34,328 nt of DNA from Sulfurovum sp. (GTDB lineage Bacteria; Campylobacterota; Campylobacteria; Campylobacterales; Sulfurovaceae), in assembly GCA_015663065.1 (NCBI GenBank), contig DQSX01000192.1, positions 1 through 34,328 on the forward strand, written 5' to 3'. Position numbers and translations under genes: made by a program. This document shows, one piece after another, positions 23,973-32,110 of this stretch. Numbering within the stretch: position 1 is the stretch's first letter; each line of letters opens with the position of its first letter. Below the pieces are notes generated by a model. The model was given only the letters and a program-made list of their open reading frames with translations. It did not search any database and was not told where the DNA came from.

Positions 23973-26900
23973 CTATTCTATTACCAAACGTACTTTGGCA
24001 GGATCTTGCCCTTTGGTTAGATTATCAATATAATCATCAAAGCGTTTTTTGATCTCATCCGGTGTTGCTGCACCGCCACCAGACTGCATAGCTTTTTGAA
24101 TATCACCCTGCTTGATGCTTACTTTAACTAAGCCCGAAAGTACCTCTTTGATAGATTGTACAAAGAGTGTATCTACTGTACCTGGAAGTTCTTTAGAAGC
24201 GACAAAATCATTAATCATTGCCTTTTCGTCATCCCCAAGAAGTTCAATATTTGCCTGTGTCATCGGGTCTTCAAGGTTGTTGATAATAGTCTGCGTCCAG
24301 CTCTCCAACAATCCATCTAACTCAATGTCAACTTGAGTAAGTTGCTGACTACTGGATGTTGTGATAGGCTCTACAGATGGTCTAAAGTTACAATGTGGAC
24401 AAATAGGTGATGTCTCAAGCTCCTGTTCACTTATATGGAAACAGCTTTTAATATCTGCAAGTTTATCTTGAAGGTCACTCAGTTGCTGTCGTGGCATAAG
24501 GTCGATGTTTTCCAGGAACTGAAGCGTATGCAATCGGCTATCAGAGAGTAAATGTGCTTTTTGCCTATCATCATTTGCATTGAGCCTTGCTTTGGTATGC
24601 AGTGACATATAGATCTGTATATAGTCTTTCTTTAAGCCCTTAAGTTTAGATGTGATCTCATTTGACTTTGCTTTTAATGTATCGACATCAATATTTTGAA
24701 GCGCATTAAGGACATCTTCTTTGGTTGCCTTGAGACTTTCAGTCCATTTGTCATCAGCAGGAAGAACTGCTTCAGCAGTAGAGAGCCAACTAGCAAGCTC
24801 TGAATGTATGGCAACAAAATTCTTTAGTGTAGAAAGGGATACTAAATGCGAAAGAGCAACATCATGCTGCTTTATTTCCTCTGGTGACAAACGAAAGTTT
24901 TTAAGTTTCCCTGGTGTTGAATAGACCTGAAGTCCCTCAAAAAAGTTTTTACCACTTTCAATTTGCTCCTGTGAATTATCCATACCGCTTGCTGCAATAA
25001 GGTCTATGCCCCAAAAACTTAATCCTTCACGGATATTTTGCTGTGCCATTACCAGATCTTTTACGACCTTACCGATAGCATGCTGAAGTGTTTGAACAGG
25101 CTCGTCTTTACCTTGCATGATAAGCTGTGCATTTCCCGGTGGTAAGCCAAGTGTTTCAAAGAGAGCTTTTAATGCAGGAAGGTTCCACTCTTTTGGCTGT
25201 TCAAGATGTTTGAAGTTAATAAGCTCGTCCATACTCGTAGCAGCAAGAGACTGCAATGCTGTAGCATCAAACTTTTTTCCAGTAACCGCTAAAACAATGT
25301 CACCGGAATAGACAAGTGAAGCCAAGATCACCACTGTCCACTCAGGTTCGAGTCTCATCGATGCAGGGTTCATGTATTCTAAACCATGATCATCTTGTAA
25401 GATCTCGTTATGGTTGACTACCTGTCCATGTCCCTTCTTTTTGACAAGATCGAGTACATATTTGGCATATTTGGAAGCATAAGGATCCAACTTTGCACCG
25501 TCGAGAAGTTCTAAAGCATCAAGAACAGCTGTGGCCTGTTTGGTTCTGTTCTGCCCGGCTATGGTTCTAAGTACATCCTGAGCTGCTTGTGCACGGTTAT
25601 TGCCTGTAATTTTAATGGAAAATGTTGGATACTCCAGTGCACTCTCTTCAAAGTGAGTTTCCAAACAAATACCGGAGATCGTATTGATCAAATCACGGAA
25701 GTTAATGGTATCATGACTGGAGAGACCAGCCAATTCACGAATATTTTTATCTTTCCCCCACGCTATCAATGATTTGGTACGCCCCTGGTAAGTTACCTCA
25801 AAAGCATCTCCCATATGTGCTTGCAGCCATTTGACCAATTCTCTTATAAAGCCTTGTGCCTTAGATTCGTAAGTTGATTTTGCATGTCCTGAAGAGGTCT
25901 GAGCCAGATCCAATGCAGCCGCATAACTTTTCAAAATGGTATCAAAAGCTTCATCGTTTCCAGAAAGTCGGAAGAAGACTTCATCACTCTTCTTTTCATC
26001 TTTAAAACGAGTGGTATCAAAAGGCTGTACAAAATAGAGGTAGAAATCACGAGGTGGTATGACTGTGGAACGCTCATTTGGTGCACCGAAGAAAAGGTAT
26101 CCAGTACGTGCAGCTTTACGCTGAAGCCATTCAAGTTCATGTTCCCATATCTTATAGCCTGTCACATAGGTTGCTGTATCTTGGTACTCCATAACACGTT
26201 TGAGACCTTCATAATAATAGCGATCAAGCTGGGCATTGTCTAAGGTTTCAGCACGGCGGTCGATTAGAGCATCGAAATCATCTGTCTTCTGAAGATCCAG
26301 ATAGTATTGACCATTATCCGGATTGGAACTGATAAATTGACCGCTGACTGTCTTGTGTATCTCTCTCAGTACAGTTTCTACATGTACAAGCAGATCGTTA
26401 TCTACCTCATCACCACCAAGCTCAGCGATCATTGGATCATACAGACTTAGCGTGTCTCGTAATTCTTGTGCAGTCGGTCCAAGTTTAGCATGAATATCAC
26501 CAGTGGTGAGACGATGTACTGAGAGTGCATCGATGATACGAAGTGCCATTGGTTTGTATTGTGGTCGGGTAAAGGCACTGTTAATTCTGGACTCCAAAAC
26601 ATTGCTGCATTCGATGACATCACGAATCTCAGGAATCGTTCTAAAAGAGGGGTTGCCAGTGAGTGTTTTCCAATAACTGTCATAGGCAATCAAACCAGGA
26701 GCATCTGTCGGCACCTCTTCATTAAGCACTTTTTTCATAGAGTTGGAAATCGATTTTAGAATTTCACGCTTTTCTACGGCCGTCACACGCTCAAAGGTGT
26801 CAATATAATCAGGGTGTATCGGAAAGAGACGAACAAACTCATCCATTCGCTCATTCATGTTGGAATAGAACCTGGCATAAGGTGTTAAGTGTTCTCGTAT

Positions 26901-27707
26901 TTTCACCAACTGATCAGGACTCTTTTTTAGAAGTCTTTGCGCAACAACATACTTGACATCATTTCTCGCTATCAGCACTTGTTCAAATCGGTCTTTTACT
27001 CGGCGAAGGCTATCGGCAACAAAAGCAAATCTTGGGCTGTCAAAGATAGCTTCCTGGACACCGGCAATAAGTCTAAAACGGAGATCTTTACATACTTCAC
27101 CCACTTCTCTTAAAAAATTGAGATCCAAAATAAGCTCTTGATCTTTTCTTGTTCGCAGATAATCGAGGAGTTCGTCAACAACAAGGAGTAATCCCTGATC
27201 AGGATAAACTTGACTGAAAGCATCCATCATATCTTCAAAAGCACCTTTATGGCTCGAGATAGTATCAGCATCAGGGAATGTATAATCAACACCCATTTGT
27301 TCAAGACCCTCTTCAAGTTGTGCCACCAAAATATCTCTAAGCGACATGGTAGTAGCCCCGATCTCCATTCGGATGACCTTGAATTTTCCTGCGATCTGAG
27401 TGGCAGCATCAGCAACAGCATCATTACTAACTTCTCCGAGTAAATTCTTCTCTTCTGCCAAACTTGAAATAACAGACATCAAGTGTGACTTACCGGTTCC
27501 ATAATTACCAACTATCAATAAGCCTTTATTGTCCATCGGCACATCAAACTGTAGTTGCGGGATAATAAGATTGACAAGACGATCACCCATTTCATCAGAG
27601 ATAACATAGTTTTTAACCAGTTTCTTTGCAGCCAACGATTCATCTGCATCTCGTAATTGTACAACCGTCTCAATCGGATCAAACTCAATTAACTCACTGT
27701 ATTTCAT
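23973..27707 (-). CDS. brxC: BREX ATPase BrxC
   Basis: The 1244-aa P-loop protein has Walker A GNYGTGKS (67-74), Walker B LLLVVDELLDYL (173-184) and a long helical C-terminal half. A CPHCNFRP motif lies near residue 1110. Size, motif spacing and neighbours fit BrxC/PglY of the DUF6079 type, a large AAA-like ATPase thought to assemble the BREX complex on DNA. It overlaps brxF by 4 nt (ATGA) and is followed by a gene one base after its stop. No frameshift is visible over the whole length. This is the largest gene in the window and a core member of every BREX type. Confidence 0.92.
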   Translation of the reverse strand: MKYSELIEFDPIETVVQLRDADESLAAKKLVKNYVISDEMGDRLVNLIIPQLQFDVPMDNKGLLIVGNYGTGKSHLMSVISSLAEEKNLLGEVSNDAVADAATQIAGKFKVIRMEIGATTMSLRDILVAQLEEGLEQMGVDYTFPDADTISSHKGAFEDMMDAFSQVYPDQGLLLVVDELLDYLRTRKDQELILDLNFLREVGEVCKDLRFRLIAGVQEAIFDSPRFAFVADSLRRVKDRFEQVLIARNDVKYVVAQRLLKKSPDQLVKIREHLTPYARFYSNMNERMDEFVRLFPIHPDYIDTFERVTAVEKREILKSISNSMKKVLNEEVPTDAPGLIAYDSYWKTLTGNPSFRTIPEIRDVIECSNVLESRINSAFTRPQYKPMALRIIDALSVHRLTTGDIHAKLGPTAQELRDTLSLYDPMIAELGGDEVDNDLLVHVETVLREIHKTVSGQFISSNPDNGQYYLDLQKTDDFDALIDRRAETLDNAQLDRYYYEGLKRVMEYQDTATYVTGYKIWEHELEWLQRKAARTGYLFFGAPNERSTVIPPRDFYLYFVQPFDTTRFKDEKKSDEVFFRLSGNDEAFDTILKSYAAALDLAQTSSGHAKSTYESKAQGFIRELVKWLQAHMGDAFEVTYQGRTKSLIAWGKDKNIRELAGLSSHDTINFRDLINTISGICLETHFEESALEYPTFSIKITGNNRAQAAQDVLRTIAGQNRTKQATAVLDALELLDGAKLDPYASKYAKYVLDLVKKKGHGQVVNHNEILQDDHGLEYMNPASMRLEPEWTVVILASLVYSGDIVLAVTGKKFDATALQSLAATSMDELINFKHLEQPKEWNLPALKALFETLGLPPGNAQLIMQGKDEPVQTLQHAIGKVVKDLVMAQQNIREGLSFWGIDLIAASGMDNSQEQIESGKNFFEGLQVYSTPGKLKNFRLSPEEIKQHDVALSHLVSLSTLKNFVAIHSELASWLSTAEAVLPADDKWTESLKATKEDVLNALQNIDVDTLKAKSNEITSKLKGLKKDYIQIYMSLHTKARLNANDDRQKAHLLSDSRLHTLQFLENIDLMPRQQLSDLQDKLADIKSCFHISEQELETSPICPHCNFRPSVEPITTSSSQQLTQVDIELDGLLESWTQTIINNLEDPMTQANIELLGDDEKAMINDFVASKELPGTVDTLFVQSIKEVLSGLVKVSIKQGDIQKAMQSGGGAATPDEIKKRFDDYIDNLTKGQDPAKVRLVIE

Positions 27708-28168
27708 ATCTCAACCTTGTCTTTGTTTATTTCTATCATCAATAAATCCTTGCTATCATAACTTCGATACTCCGGGTGCCCTTGTTCTGCATATATAAGC
27801 TTGCCGTCTCTTACTTGGCCATTCCAAAATGCAATAATAGTTTGATTCCTGGAAAGAGACTCAAGTAGGCGCAAGGGATCCTGTCCCAATTCTACATCGA
27901 AGAGAATCTCCACCTGATCCAAAAGAATAGTTTTATTAGGTTGGACAACCTCATTCATAGATTTTGAAAGATACAGTTTTCGCTGTCTTGAAGTTTGACT
28001 CAGTAATCGCTTTGAAAGTTCAAGGTTAACATTTACAGCTTCTACATCCAGCCGGGCTGAGATCTCTTTTGCAAGCTGTTCATGATCTGCCTTTTCATCC
28101 ACAAGCAGTATCAAACGATAATACATATCAGCTGAAGTGTTTATTGCATCAAGTATCTTTTTGATCAT
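27704..28168 (-). CDS. brxF: BREX type 3 protein BrxF
   Basis: The 154-aa protein has the size and position of BrxF, the first core gene of type 3 BREX, directly before brxC with an ATGA overlap. Residues about 79-92 (KTILLDQVEILFDV) read as a Walker-B-like strand, followed by LLESLSRNQTIIAFWNG and AEQGHPEYRSYD. BrxF is described as a small P-loop protein. At the expected Walker A position after RLILLV this copy reads DEKADHEQ, with no GKS/GKT, so it may not bind ATP by a classical P loop. It starts right after the stop of the HTH gene. Confidence 0.8.
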   Translation of the reverse strand: MIKKILDAINTSADMYYRLILLVDEKADHEQLAKEISARLDVEAVNVNLELSKRLLSQTSRQRKLYLSKSMNEVVQPNKTILLDQVEILFDVELGQDPLRLLESLSRNQTIIAFWNGQVRDGKLIYAEQGHPEYRSYDSKDLLMIEINKDKVEI

Positions 28169-28384
28169 CTATTCAACTTTACTTTGACTGCTCTTATCAA
28201 CCGTAAAGCTTAACTCCAAAGCATCCATGACAGCCCTAATAGAACTAAAGCGAACATCTTCACCTGCCAATATCCTGTTAATAGTTCTGACCCCTACACC
28301 AGACTCTTGAGAGATCTTCTCAATCGTCCAATCAAGATCATCTTTCCGTTCCCGAATACTCTCAATTAAGTACTTCTGCCGCAT
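28169..28384 (-). CDS. Small Xre-type HTH regulator at the head of the BREX operon
   Basis: The 71-aa protein starts at MRQKYLIESIRERKDDLDW (28384), preceded by AAAAGG. A longer reading from 28414 is unlikely, because the -10 box at 28403-28408 lies inside it. The body is a lambda-repressor-like HTH: WTIEKISQESGVGVRTINRI followed by LAGEDVRFSSIRAVMDALEL. There is no C-terminal sensor or dimerisation domain. It sits directly before brxF (adjacent stop and start) and over its own promoter palindrome, so an autoregulatory repressor of the defence operon is the likely role. Confidence 0.8.
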   Translation of the reverse strand: MRQKYLIESIRERKDDLDWTIEKISQESGVGVRTINRILAGEDVRFSSIRAVMDALELSFTVDKSSQSKVE

Positions 28385-28402
28385 GACACACCTTTTAAAA
28401 CT

Positions 28403-28431
28403 TGTATAAGACATTATGCCAAATATGTCAT
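28403..28431 (-). promoter_or_regulatory. Promoter with embedded inverted repeat driving the BREX operon
   Basis: Read on the minus strand, a -35 ATGACA (28431-28426), a 17-bp spacer and a -10 TATACA (28408-28403) make a good sigma70-type promoter. GACAT (28410-28414) and ATGTC (28425-28429) form an inverted repeat spanning the spacer and touching the -35 box. A repressor bound there would block transcription. The leader to the ATG at 28384 is short and holds AAAAGG. The small HTH protein encoded first is the obvious candidate ligand. Confidence 0.6.
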
Positions 28432-28461
28432 TAAAGCTCTTTGGGAACCATTAGTTTTCTA

Positions 28462-28848
28462 TCAATATTTTTGCAGTAGATCATTCTCATGTTTACTTCC
28501 TGGTAGATGAAGTAATGCAGATGCCCTGAAGTCAACTGCCCCATAAAGCCCACCAGTAAAGCAATCTATCGCAATATCTCCAGGACGAATAGCTGAAGTC
28601 TTTTCTCTAGATATTGATCTAAGGTAGTACGACCCATAGTCTAGTCGTTCACCATTCAGCAGTGTTTTCTTATCAGTCTCACTGAGAACATTCATCTTGT
28701 TATGAAAAAAGTGACCTCTTAGGTTGTTGTGGTCTGTCCATACCAGCCAGATTATTCCATTTAAGTCTGTCATATTAGCAGCTCGTGTAATCGCTTCTGC
28801 AAGCATTAAGTCTTTATCTTCATTGTATTCAATGGCGATCTTTGTCAT
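28462..28848 (-). CDS. Hypothetical protein upstream of the BREX operon
   Basis: The 128-aa protein starts at MTKIAIEYNEDKDLMLAEAI (28848), with AGGAG upstream; an ATG twelve codons earlier lacks a ribosome site. Features are IIWLVWTDHNNLRGHFFHN (about 32-50) and RPGDIAIDCFTGGLYGAVDF near residues 88-107. No family is recognised. It stands alone between the Bro-N gene and the BREX promoter. It may belong to the element's basic functions or to the defence module. Confidence 0.6.
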   Translation of the reverse strand: MTKIAIEYNEDKDLMLAEAITRAANMTDLNGIIWLVWTDHNNLRGHFFHNKMNVLSETDKKTLLNGERLDYGSYYLRSISREKTSAIRPGDIAIDCFTGGLYGAVDFRASALLHLPGSKHENDLLQKY

Positions 28849-28968
28849 TCTAATTTCTCCTGTTCTGTTGAAGTTTGATAGCATCTAGCAGTCACTAGTA
28901 GGTACTATCTGAAGACTATCTACTTCTAAGCATAATAGTCAAAGCGTGTCGAACCCCTGTTTGTACAA

Positions 28969-29481
28969 TCAAAAATCTGCACCAACATAAATATATTCGG
29001 GGAAAGGATCTTTTATACTTGGCATGGGTTTAAAAGTCTTTCTAATCCTTGTAATCTCCAAGAGGATACAATTTAACTCACTAAGATAAAACTTCATCTT
29101 TTCATCATAATCATCACAACAGATTCTTTTTGACATTTGATCATTGTCAACAAATCCATTATCCGTTTTCCCTATCTTCTGAATACTTTTCATCATCTCT
29201 GACTCAAACCATCGTCCAAGCTCCCTGGCTTTAGATTTAGCGCTTCGTTCAAGAATGGACAAAAGTCCAGAGGGATACAAGATACTCATTTTTCGGTTAC
29301 CATTAGGTGTACTTACCATTGCAGTGCCTTTGTCTTTCTCGGCTACCATTCTTAGCATATTGCTAGAGTCCTCGTATTCCAAGATGGTTGCAATATCTTT
29401 TGCGACCACACATGGTCTTTCATATCGATCTAAACCAGTTCTGATACCATTGTTTTCAGATAAATTAATTTTTGTTTGCAT
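28969..29481 (-). CDS. Bro-N domain protein, antirepressor-like
   Basis: The 170-aa product starts at MQTKINLSENNGIRTGLD (29481), with AAAGGAT before it. The Bro-N pattern is clear: VVAKDIATILEYEDSSNMLR, then VAEKDKG, ILYPSGLLSILERSAKSKA and LGRWFESEMMKSI. Bro-N proteins are DNA-binding and common in phages as antirepressors. The C-terminal part (about 110-170) is helical and does not match the usual KilA-C or ANT partners. Its place between the putative origin and the defence operon suggests control of the element's lytic-like or replication functions. Confidence 0.78.
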   Translation of the reverse strand: MQTKINLSENNGIRTGLDRYERPCVVAKDIATILEYEDSSNMLRMVAEKDKGTAMVSTPNGNRKMSILYPSGLLSILERSAKSKARELGRWFESEMMKSIQKIGKTDNGFVDNDQMSKRICCDDYDEKMKFYLSELNCILLEITRIRKTFKPMPSIKDPFPEYIYVGADF

Positions 29482-29585
29482 TTTTAATCCTTTAATGTTT
29501 TTATGCATAATTTGAGGATCAAGCGATCCTCCTGGCCTGACGGCAACTGTTTACTAAGATAGAAATCTAAAGAAAATAAAAGAGA

Positions 29586-29721
29586 CCCCTTAAAAGTGTG
29601 GCTTTGTGTCAAATATAAAAAGTATAGAAAATGTAGAAAGTGTCCTGTAGCTCTACACTTGTCACACTTTTCACCTTTATCATACTTTCTATATATTGCA
29701 TATATATACACTTTTTAGGGG
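29586..29721. repeat. AT-rich repeat region with a long inverted repeat, possible replication origin
   Basis: CCCCTTAAAAGTGT (29586-29599) and ACACTTTTTAGGGG (29708-29721) are inverted copies matching at 13 of 14 positions. Between them AAAGTGT-like words recur in both directions (about 29636-29642, 29655-29660, 29664-29670), with a small hairpin TGTAG-CT-CTACA at about 29646-29657. The region follows a RecA-like ATPase and split-primase operon. Short iteron-like repeats beside replication genes suggest an origin; a regulatory region for the Bro-N gene or a terminator are alternatives. Confidence 0.4.
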
Positions 29722-30830
29722 ACAGAAATCTGTGACTGGATCGAATCAATATTCTTTGAAACAGTATCAATGACTGAATACATATGAATATGATTTCGTT
29801 CACCGGTTTTTTTGATCTGCCAGTGCGTATCTACATATCGTTTAAGGACGCTTTTAAGCTCCTTGTTGCTTCCGTCAAAGTCGTCATCCTCTTTCACAAG
29901 TCCTTCAAGTTCTGATTTAGGTATTGACCCCTTCGAGCTTAAAATACCCTTGATGATCGTAATGAGATAGAAATCCTGTCTTTGTTGCGACAGCTTGTCC
30001 GTATCTACTTGACCGTCAATCATTTCAACACTTGAGGGATCACCTTTTCTAAAAGTGAAACTCTGCTCTTCAAAAAAGTAACGAACCCGACCTCCCTCTT
30101 TAAGGGTAGAGATCTTTGTGTGCTCCTCATCTCCATCCATAGTCACAAGTTTTAACAGAGCATCGGAATCTTGCTCGATCTCTGCTGTTCCTGCAAAGTT
30201 TTCACCATCCTTATTGGTATGATGCAGAGAAATAAAAGTTGCACCTTTAGCTGTAAGGGCCTTGATCCTGTGAAGCACTTTTGCATTGGTGCTTTTGCTG
30301 ATAATATCAGGGTTGAGATATTTCAGCGTATCAAGCACGATGACTAAATTTTCCGGATTCTTACTCTCTGCTACAAGCTCTTCTACTACCAACATTAATT
30401 CATTGGCTGTGCCATCAGTGATAATACTATAGCGATCATCTAATCCTTCCTCTTCTAAATGCTGCTCATAGTTTGCTGCCATACCTAGTTGCCCATCAAG
30501 ATAAAGGTAGTAAACCTCTGCTTCACTGTGCTCTTCAAGGAGCTCTTTCATAAGATGCAAAACAATCGTTGTTTTACCACTTCCTGCTGCACCATAGATG
30601 ATGATATGGAATCCTCTGGGTAGTATGTTTTCCAGGAAAAAATACATATGCAGTGCCCGTTCTCTATCTTCTCTATTCATTCGCTTGCCTTTCAATTTAT
30701 CTTTTGCAGATAATGGTATAGTCACATTATCATTGTTACCAGAAGCCACTAGAGAACTGTCAGTTACCAGCTTTTTGTTCTCTTGTACTTCAACGCTAAA
30801 GTTAGTGAGATTCTTTATTTTTGAGTCCAT
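29715..30830 (-). CDS. RecA/DnaB-fold ATPase, RepA-like replicative helicase
   Basis: The 371-aa protein has Walker A YGAAGSGKTT (79-88) and Walker B NLVIVLDTLKYL near 162-173. These are followed by TFISLHHTNKDGENFAGTAE (about 206-225), the sensor-type motif of plasmid RepA-like and phage DnaB-like helicases of the AAA_25 kind. The N-terminal 50 residues look flexible. The C-terminal part (about 280-355) looks like a winged helix. GAGGAGGT gives a very strong ribosome site; the start overlaps the TOPRIM gene by 29 nt. With the primase genes upstream it likely forms the element's replication module. Confidence 0.8.
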   Translation of the reverse strand: MDSKIKNLTNFSVEVQENKKLVTDSSLVASGNNDNVTIPLSAKDKLKGKRMNREDRERALHMYFFLENILPRGFHIIIYGAAGSGKTTIVLHLMKELLEEHSEAEVYYLYLDGQLGMAANYEQHLEEEGLDDRYSIITDGTANELMLVVEELVAESKNPENLVIVLDTLKYLNPDIISKSTNAKVLHRIKALTAKGATFISLHHTNKDGENFAGTAEIEQDSDALLKLVTMDGDEEHTKISTLKEGGRVRYFFEEQSFTFRKGDPSSVEMIDGQVDTDKLSQQRQDFYLITIIKGILSSKGSIPKSELEGLVKEDDDFDGSNKELKSVLKRYVDTHWQIKKTGERNHIHMYSVIDTVSKNIDSIQSQISVP

Positions 30831-31545
30831 AGATTACCTCCTCAACACTATTTTTTTTCAGTGCAAAATCAGTCAAATCGCATTTCTCTTCAGTCATAAG
30901 CTGGATCAGTACAATCTCATCCGCTATATCCTCAATTGCAAGACTCAATGAATGCATACAGTTAAAGGCAGCCTGATCTTCGCTTATGAAAACGACTTTT
31001 CTGTCAGATACTTCTTGCCTTAAGAGTGCAGCATTCTTCAGCTTGAAGCCCGCATAAGGGATCATGATAAAATCAAGCCCCAGCAATACAGCGGTCAGAC
31101 TGTCCCTGTGCCCCTCAACGACATAGACAGTTCTGTCATCACTGAAAATACGAATAAACAGACTTCCGTTAGGGCTAGTACCTGCTCTCGTTTTCCATTT
31201 GATGCCGTCTTTGTACCGCCATTTGTAGGAAATAAGCTTGAGTTCCCAATCCTGATTCTCAAAGCATCCTGATAAGAAGGTATGGCTACTGCTGTCGTAT
31301 CGACCCATTGCTAGAAAGAGTTGCCAGTCATCAGCATCACAGGTTTCTATCAGATAGTCTGGGAATAGTTCGTACAGTGCACTCTGTTGCTCTGCATCTG
31401 ACATATCGATGGCTTTAAAAGCATTAAACTCTTTTTCTACCTGTGTCAAAGTAATGGGCGTGATGTTTCCTGCTCTATTCCTTGAAGACATATACTCAGA
31501 CTCAAGCTTGTATAGACTTGGATTGATATTGGGTTTACTCATCAT
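30802..31545 (-). CDS. TOPRIM-domain primase-like protein
   Basis: The product of about 247 aa starts at the ATG pair after AGGAGG (31545 or 31542); the longer reading starts with GTG. A TOPRIM-like core is seen in VYVVEGHRDSLTAVLLGLDF (E in VEGHRD), then KVVFISEDQAAFNCMHSLSL, giving the second acidic patch. Such domains make primer-forming catalysis in primases and are often split from the zinc-finger part on phage genomes. It overlaps both the CHC2-like gene before and the helicase gene after. The role as a primase core is inferred from fold motif and context. Confidence 0.7.
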   Translation of the reverse strand: MMSKPNINPSLYKLESEYMSSRNRAGNITPITLTQVEKEFNAFKAIDMSDAEQQSALYELFPDYLIETCDADDWQLFLAMGRYDSSSHTFLSGCFENQDWELKLISYKWRYKDGIKWKTRAGTSPNGSLFIRIFSDDRTVYVVEGHRDSLTAVLLGLDFIMIPYAGFKLKNAALLRQEVSDRKVVFISEDQAAFNCMHSLSLAIEDIADEIVLIQLMTEEKCDLTDFALKKNSVEEVIYGLKNKESH

Positions 31546-31840
31546 AATCCTCCTTGCTAATACCAAGTTCTTCACATAGCCAATTCATCGTCTCTGGAAG
31601 TGACTCAAATGCCCTGTAGCCGTCAAAGAGCAGGGCAACTATATCACCATAGTGCTCTCCACTTCCGTAGTCATGGCAGCTTCCATCTTTGTTGATCTTA
31701 CAGGAGGGTGTTCGTTCCTCCCGTACCTTGAAGAAGCCTTCACGGCTTACCTCTATACCTAGAACATTCAAGACCCGGACAATATCCGTATCTGTACTTG
31801 TTCTCTCTTTTATCGCCTGTCTGAGTAGCTTGTAATTCAT
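31535..31840 (-). CDS. Primase CHC2-like domain protein with degenerate zinc site
   Basis: The 101-aa protein starts at MNYKLLRQAIKERTS (31840), with AGGTGG upstream; the start sits just after the alpA-like stop. Its framework follows the DnaG zinc-binding domain: VREERTPSCKINKDGSCHDY, then GSGEHYGDIVALL. The TPS, G and GD positions are kept, but the usual zinc ligands CPFH and CFGC read KVRE and HDYG, so zinc binding is probably lost. Together with the TOPRIM gene it forms a split primase. It could act as a protein-interaction or DNA-reading module instead. Confidence 0.65.
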   Translation of the reverse strand: MNYKLLRQAIKERTSTDTDIVRVLNVLGIEVSREGFFKVREERTPSCKINKDGSCHDYGSGEHYGDIVALLFDGYRAFESLPETMNWLCEELGISKEDYDE

Positions 31841-31841
31841 A

Positions 31842-32051
31842 TCAAGCACCACCTGGCAGGAATGCTTTCTCTCTGCTTTCGATCCAGTCAAATACTTCAC
31901 TTTCTCTCCAAGCTACTGCTCTTTCAGAGATTTTAACTGGTGCGGGGAAAGTGCCCTTGTTTACAAGGTAATATAATGTCGAATTCGACTCTATCCCTGA
32001 TATATTAAGAACTTCCGGTTTTCTCATTAGTCTTTTTGATTTCTTGTTCAT
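31842..32051 (-). CDS. alpA: AlpA-family excisionase/regulator
   Basis: The 69-aa protein has the AlpA winged-helix pattern: KPEVLNISGIESNSTLYYLV, then NKGTFPAPVKISERAVAWRE and EVFDWIESRE. AlpA-type proteins on P4-like elements regulate integrase and assist excision by binding near att sites. GGAG precedes the ATG. It is transcribed from the divergent control region at 32082-32158 and heads the primase-helicase operon, so it links replication and excision. It is small and complete. Confidence 0.85.
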   Translation of the reverse strand: MNKKSKRLMRKPEVLNISGIESNSTLYYLVNKGTFPAPVKISERAVAWRESEVFDWIESREKAFLPGGA

Positions 32052-32081
32052 CTTTAACTCCCATTGGATTAATTTAATCTA

Positions 32082-32110
32082 ATTGTAGCGTATTAAAATA
32101 CTTGAGTCAA
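32082..32110 (-). promoter_or_regulatory. Promoter of the alpA-primase operon
   Basis: On the minus strand TTGACT (32110-32105), 17 bp, then TACAAT (32087-32082) make a near-consensus sigma70 promoter 31 bp before the alpA ATG. The -35 box lies inside a 13-bp palindrome ACTTGAGTCAAGT (32100-32112) and at one arm of the larger inverted repeat (32106-32157). Confidence 0.7.

Noticed and set aside
24112..27443. Many plus-strand ORFs of 60-98 codons opposite brxC and other long genes
   Set aside because: They lie wholly inside well-supported genes on the other strand, and no convincing ribosome site or recognisable family was noticed, so they are treated as frame shadows.
10567..28168. Type 1 BREX assignment
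   Set aside because: There is no brxL or brxB and no PglX of the type 1 form. brxF, the zinc-ribbon PglXI and BrxHII point to type 3.
28169..28414. Start of the HTH gene at the ATG at 28414
   Set aside because: The -10 box at 28403-28408 would lie within the coding sequence and the ATG lacks a ribosome site. The ATG at 28384 has AAAAGG upstream.
29484..29803. Two minus-strand ORFs (75 and 64 codons) across the repeat-rich region
   Set aside because: They lack ribosome sites, have odd low-complexity products and overlap each other and the helicase gene. The region reads better as non-coding repeats.
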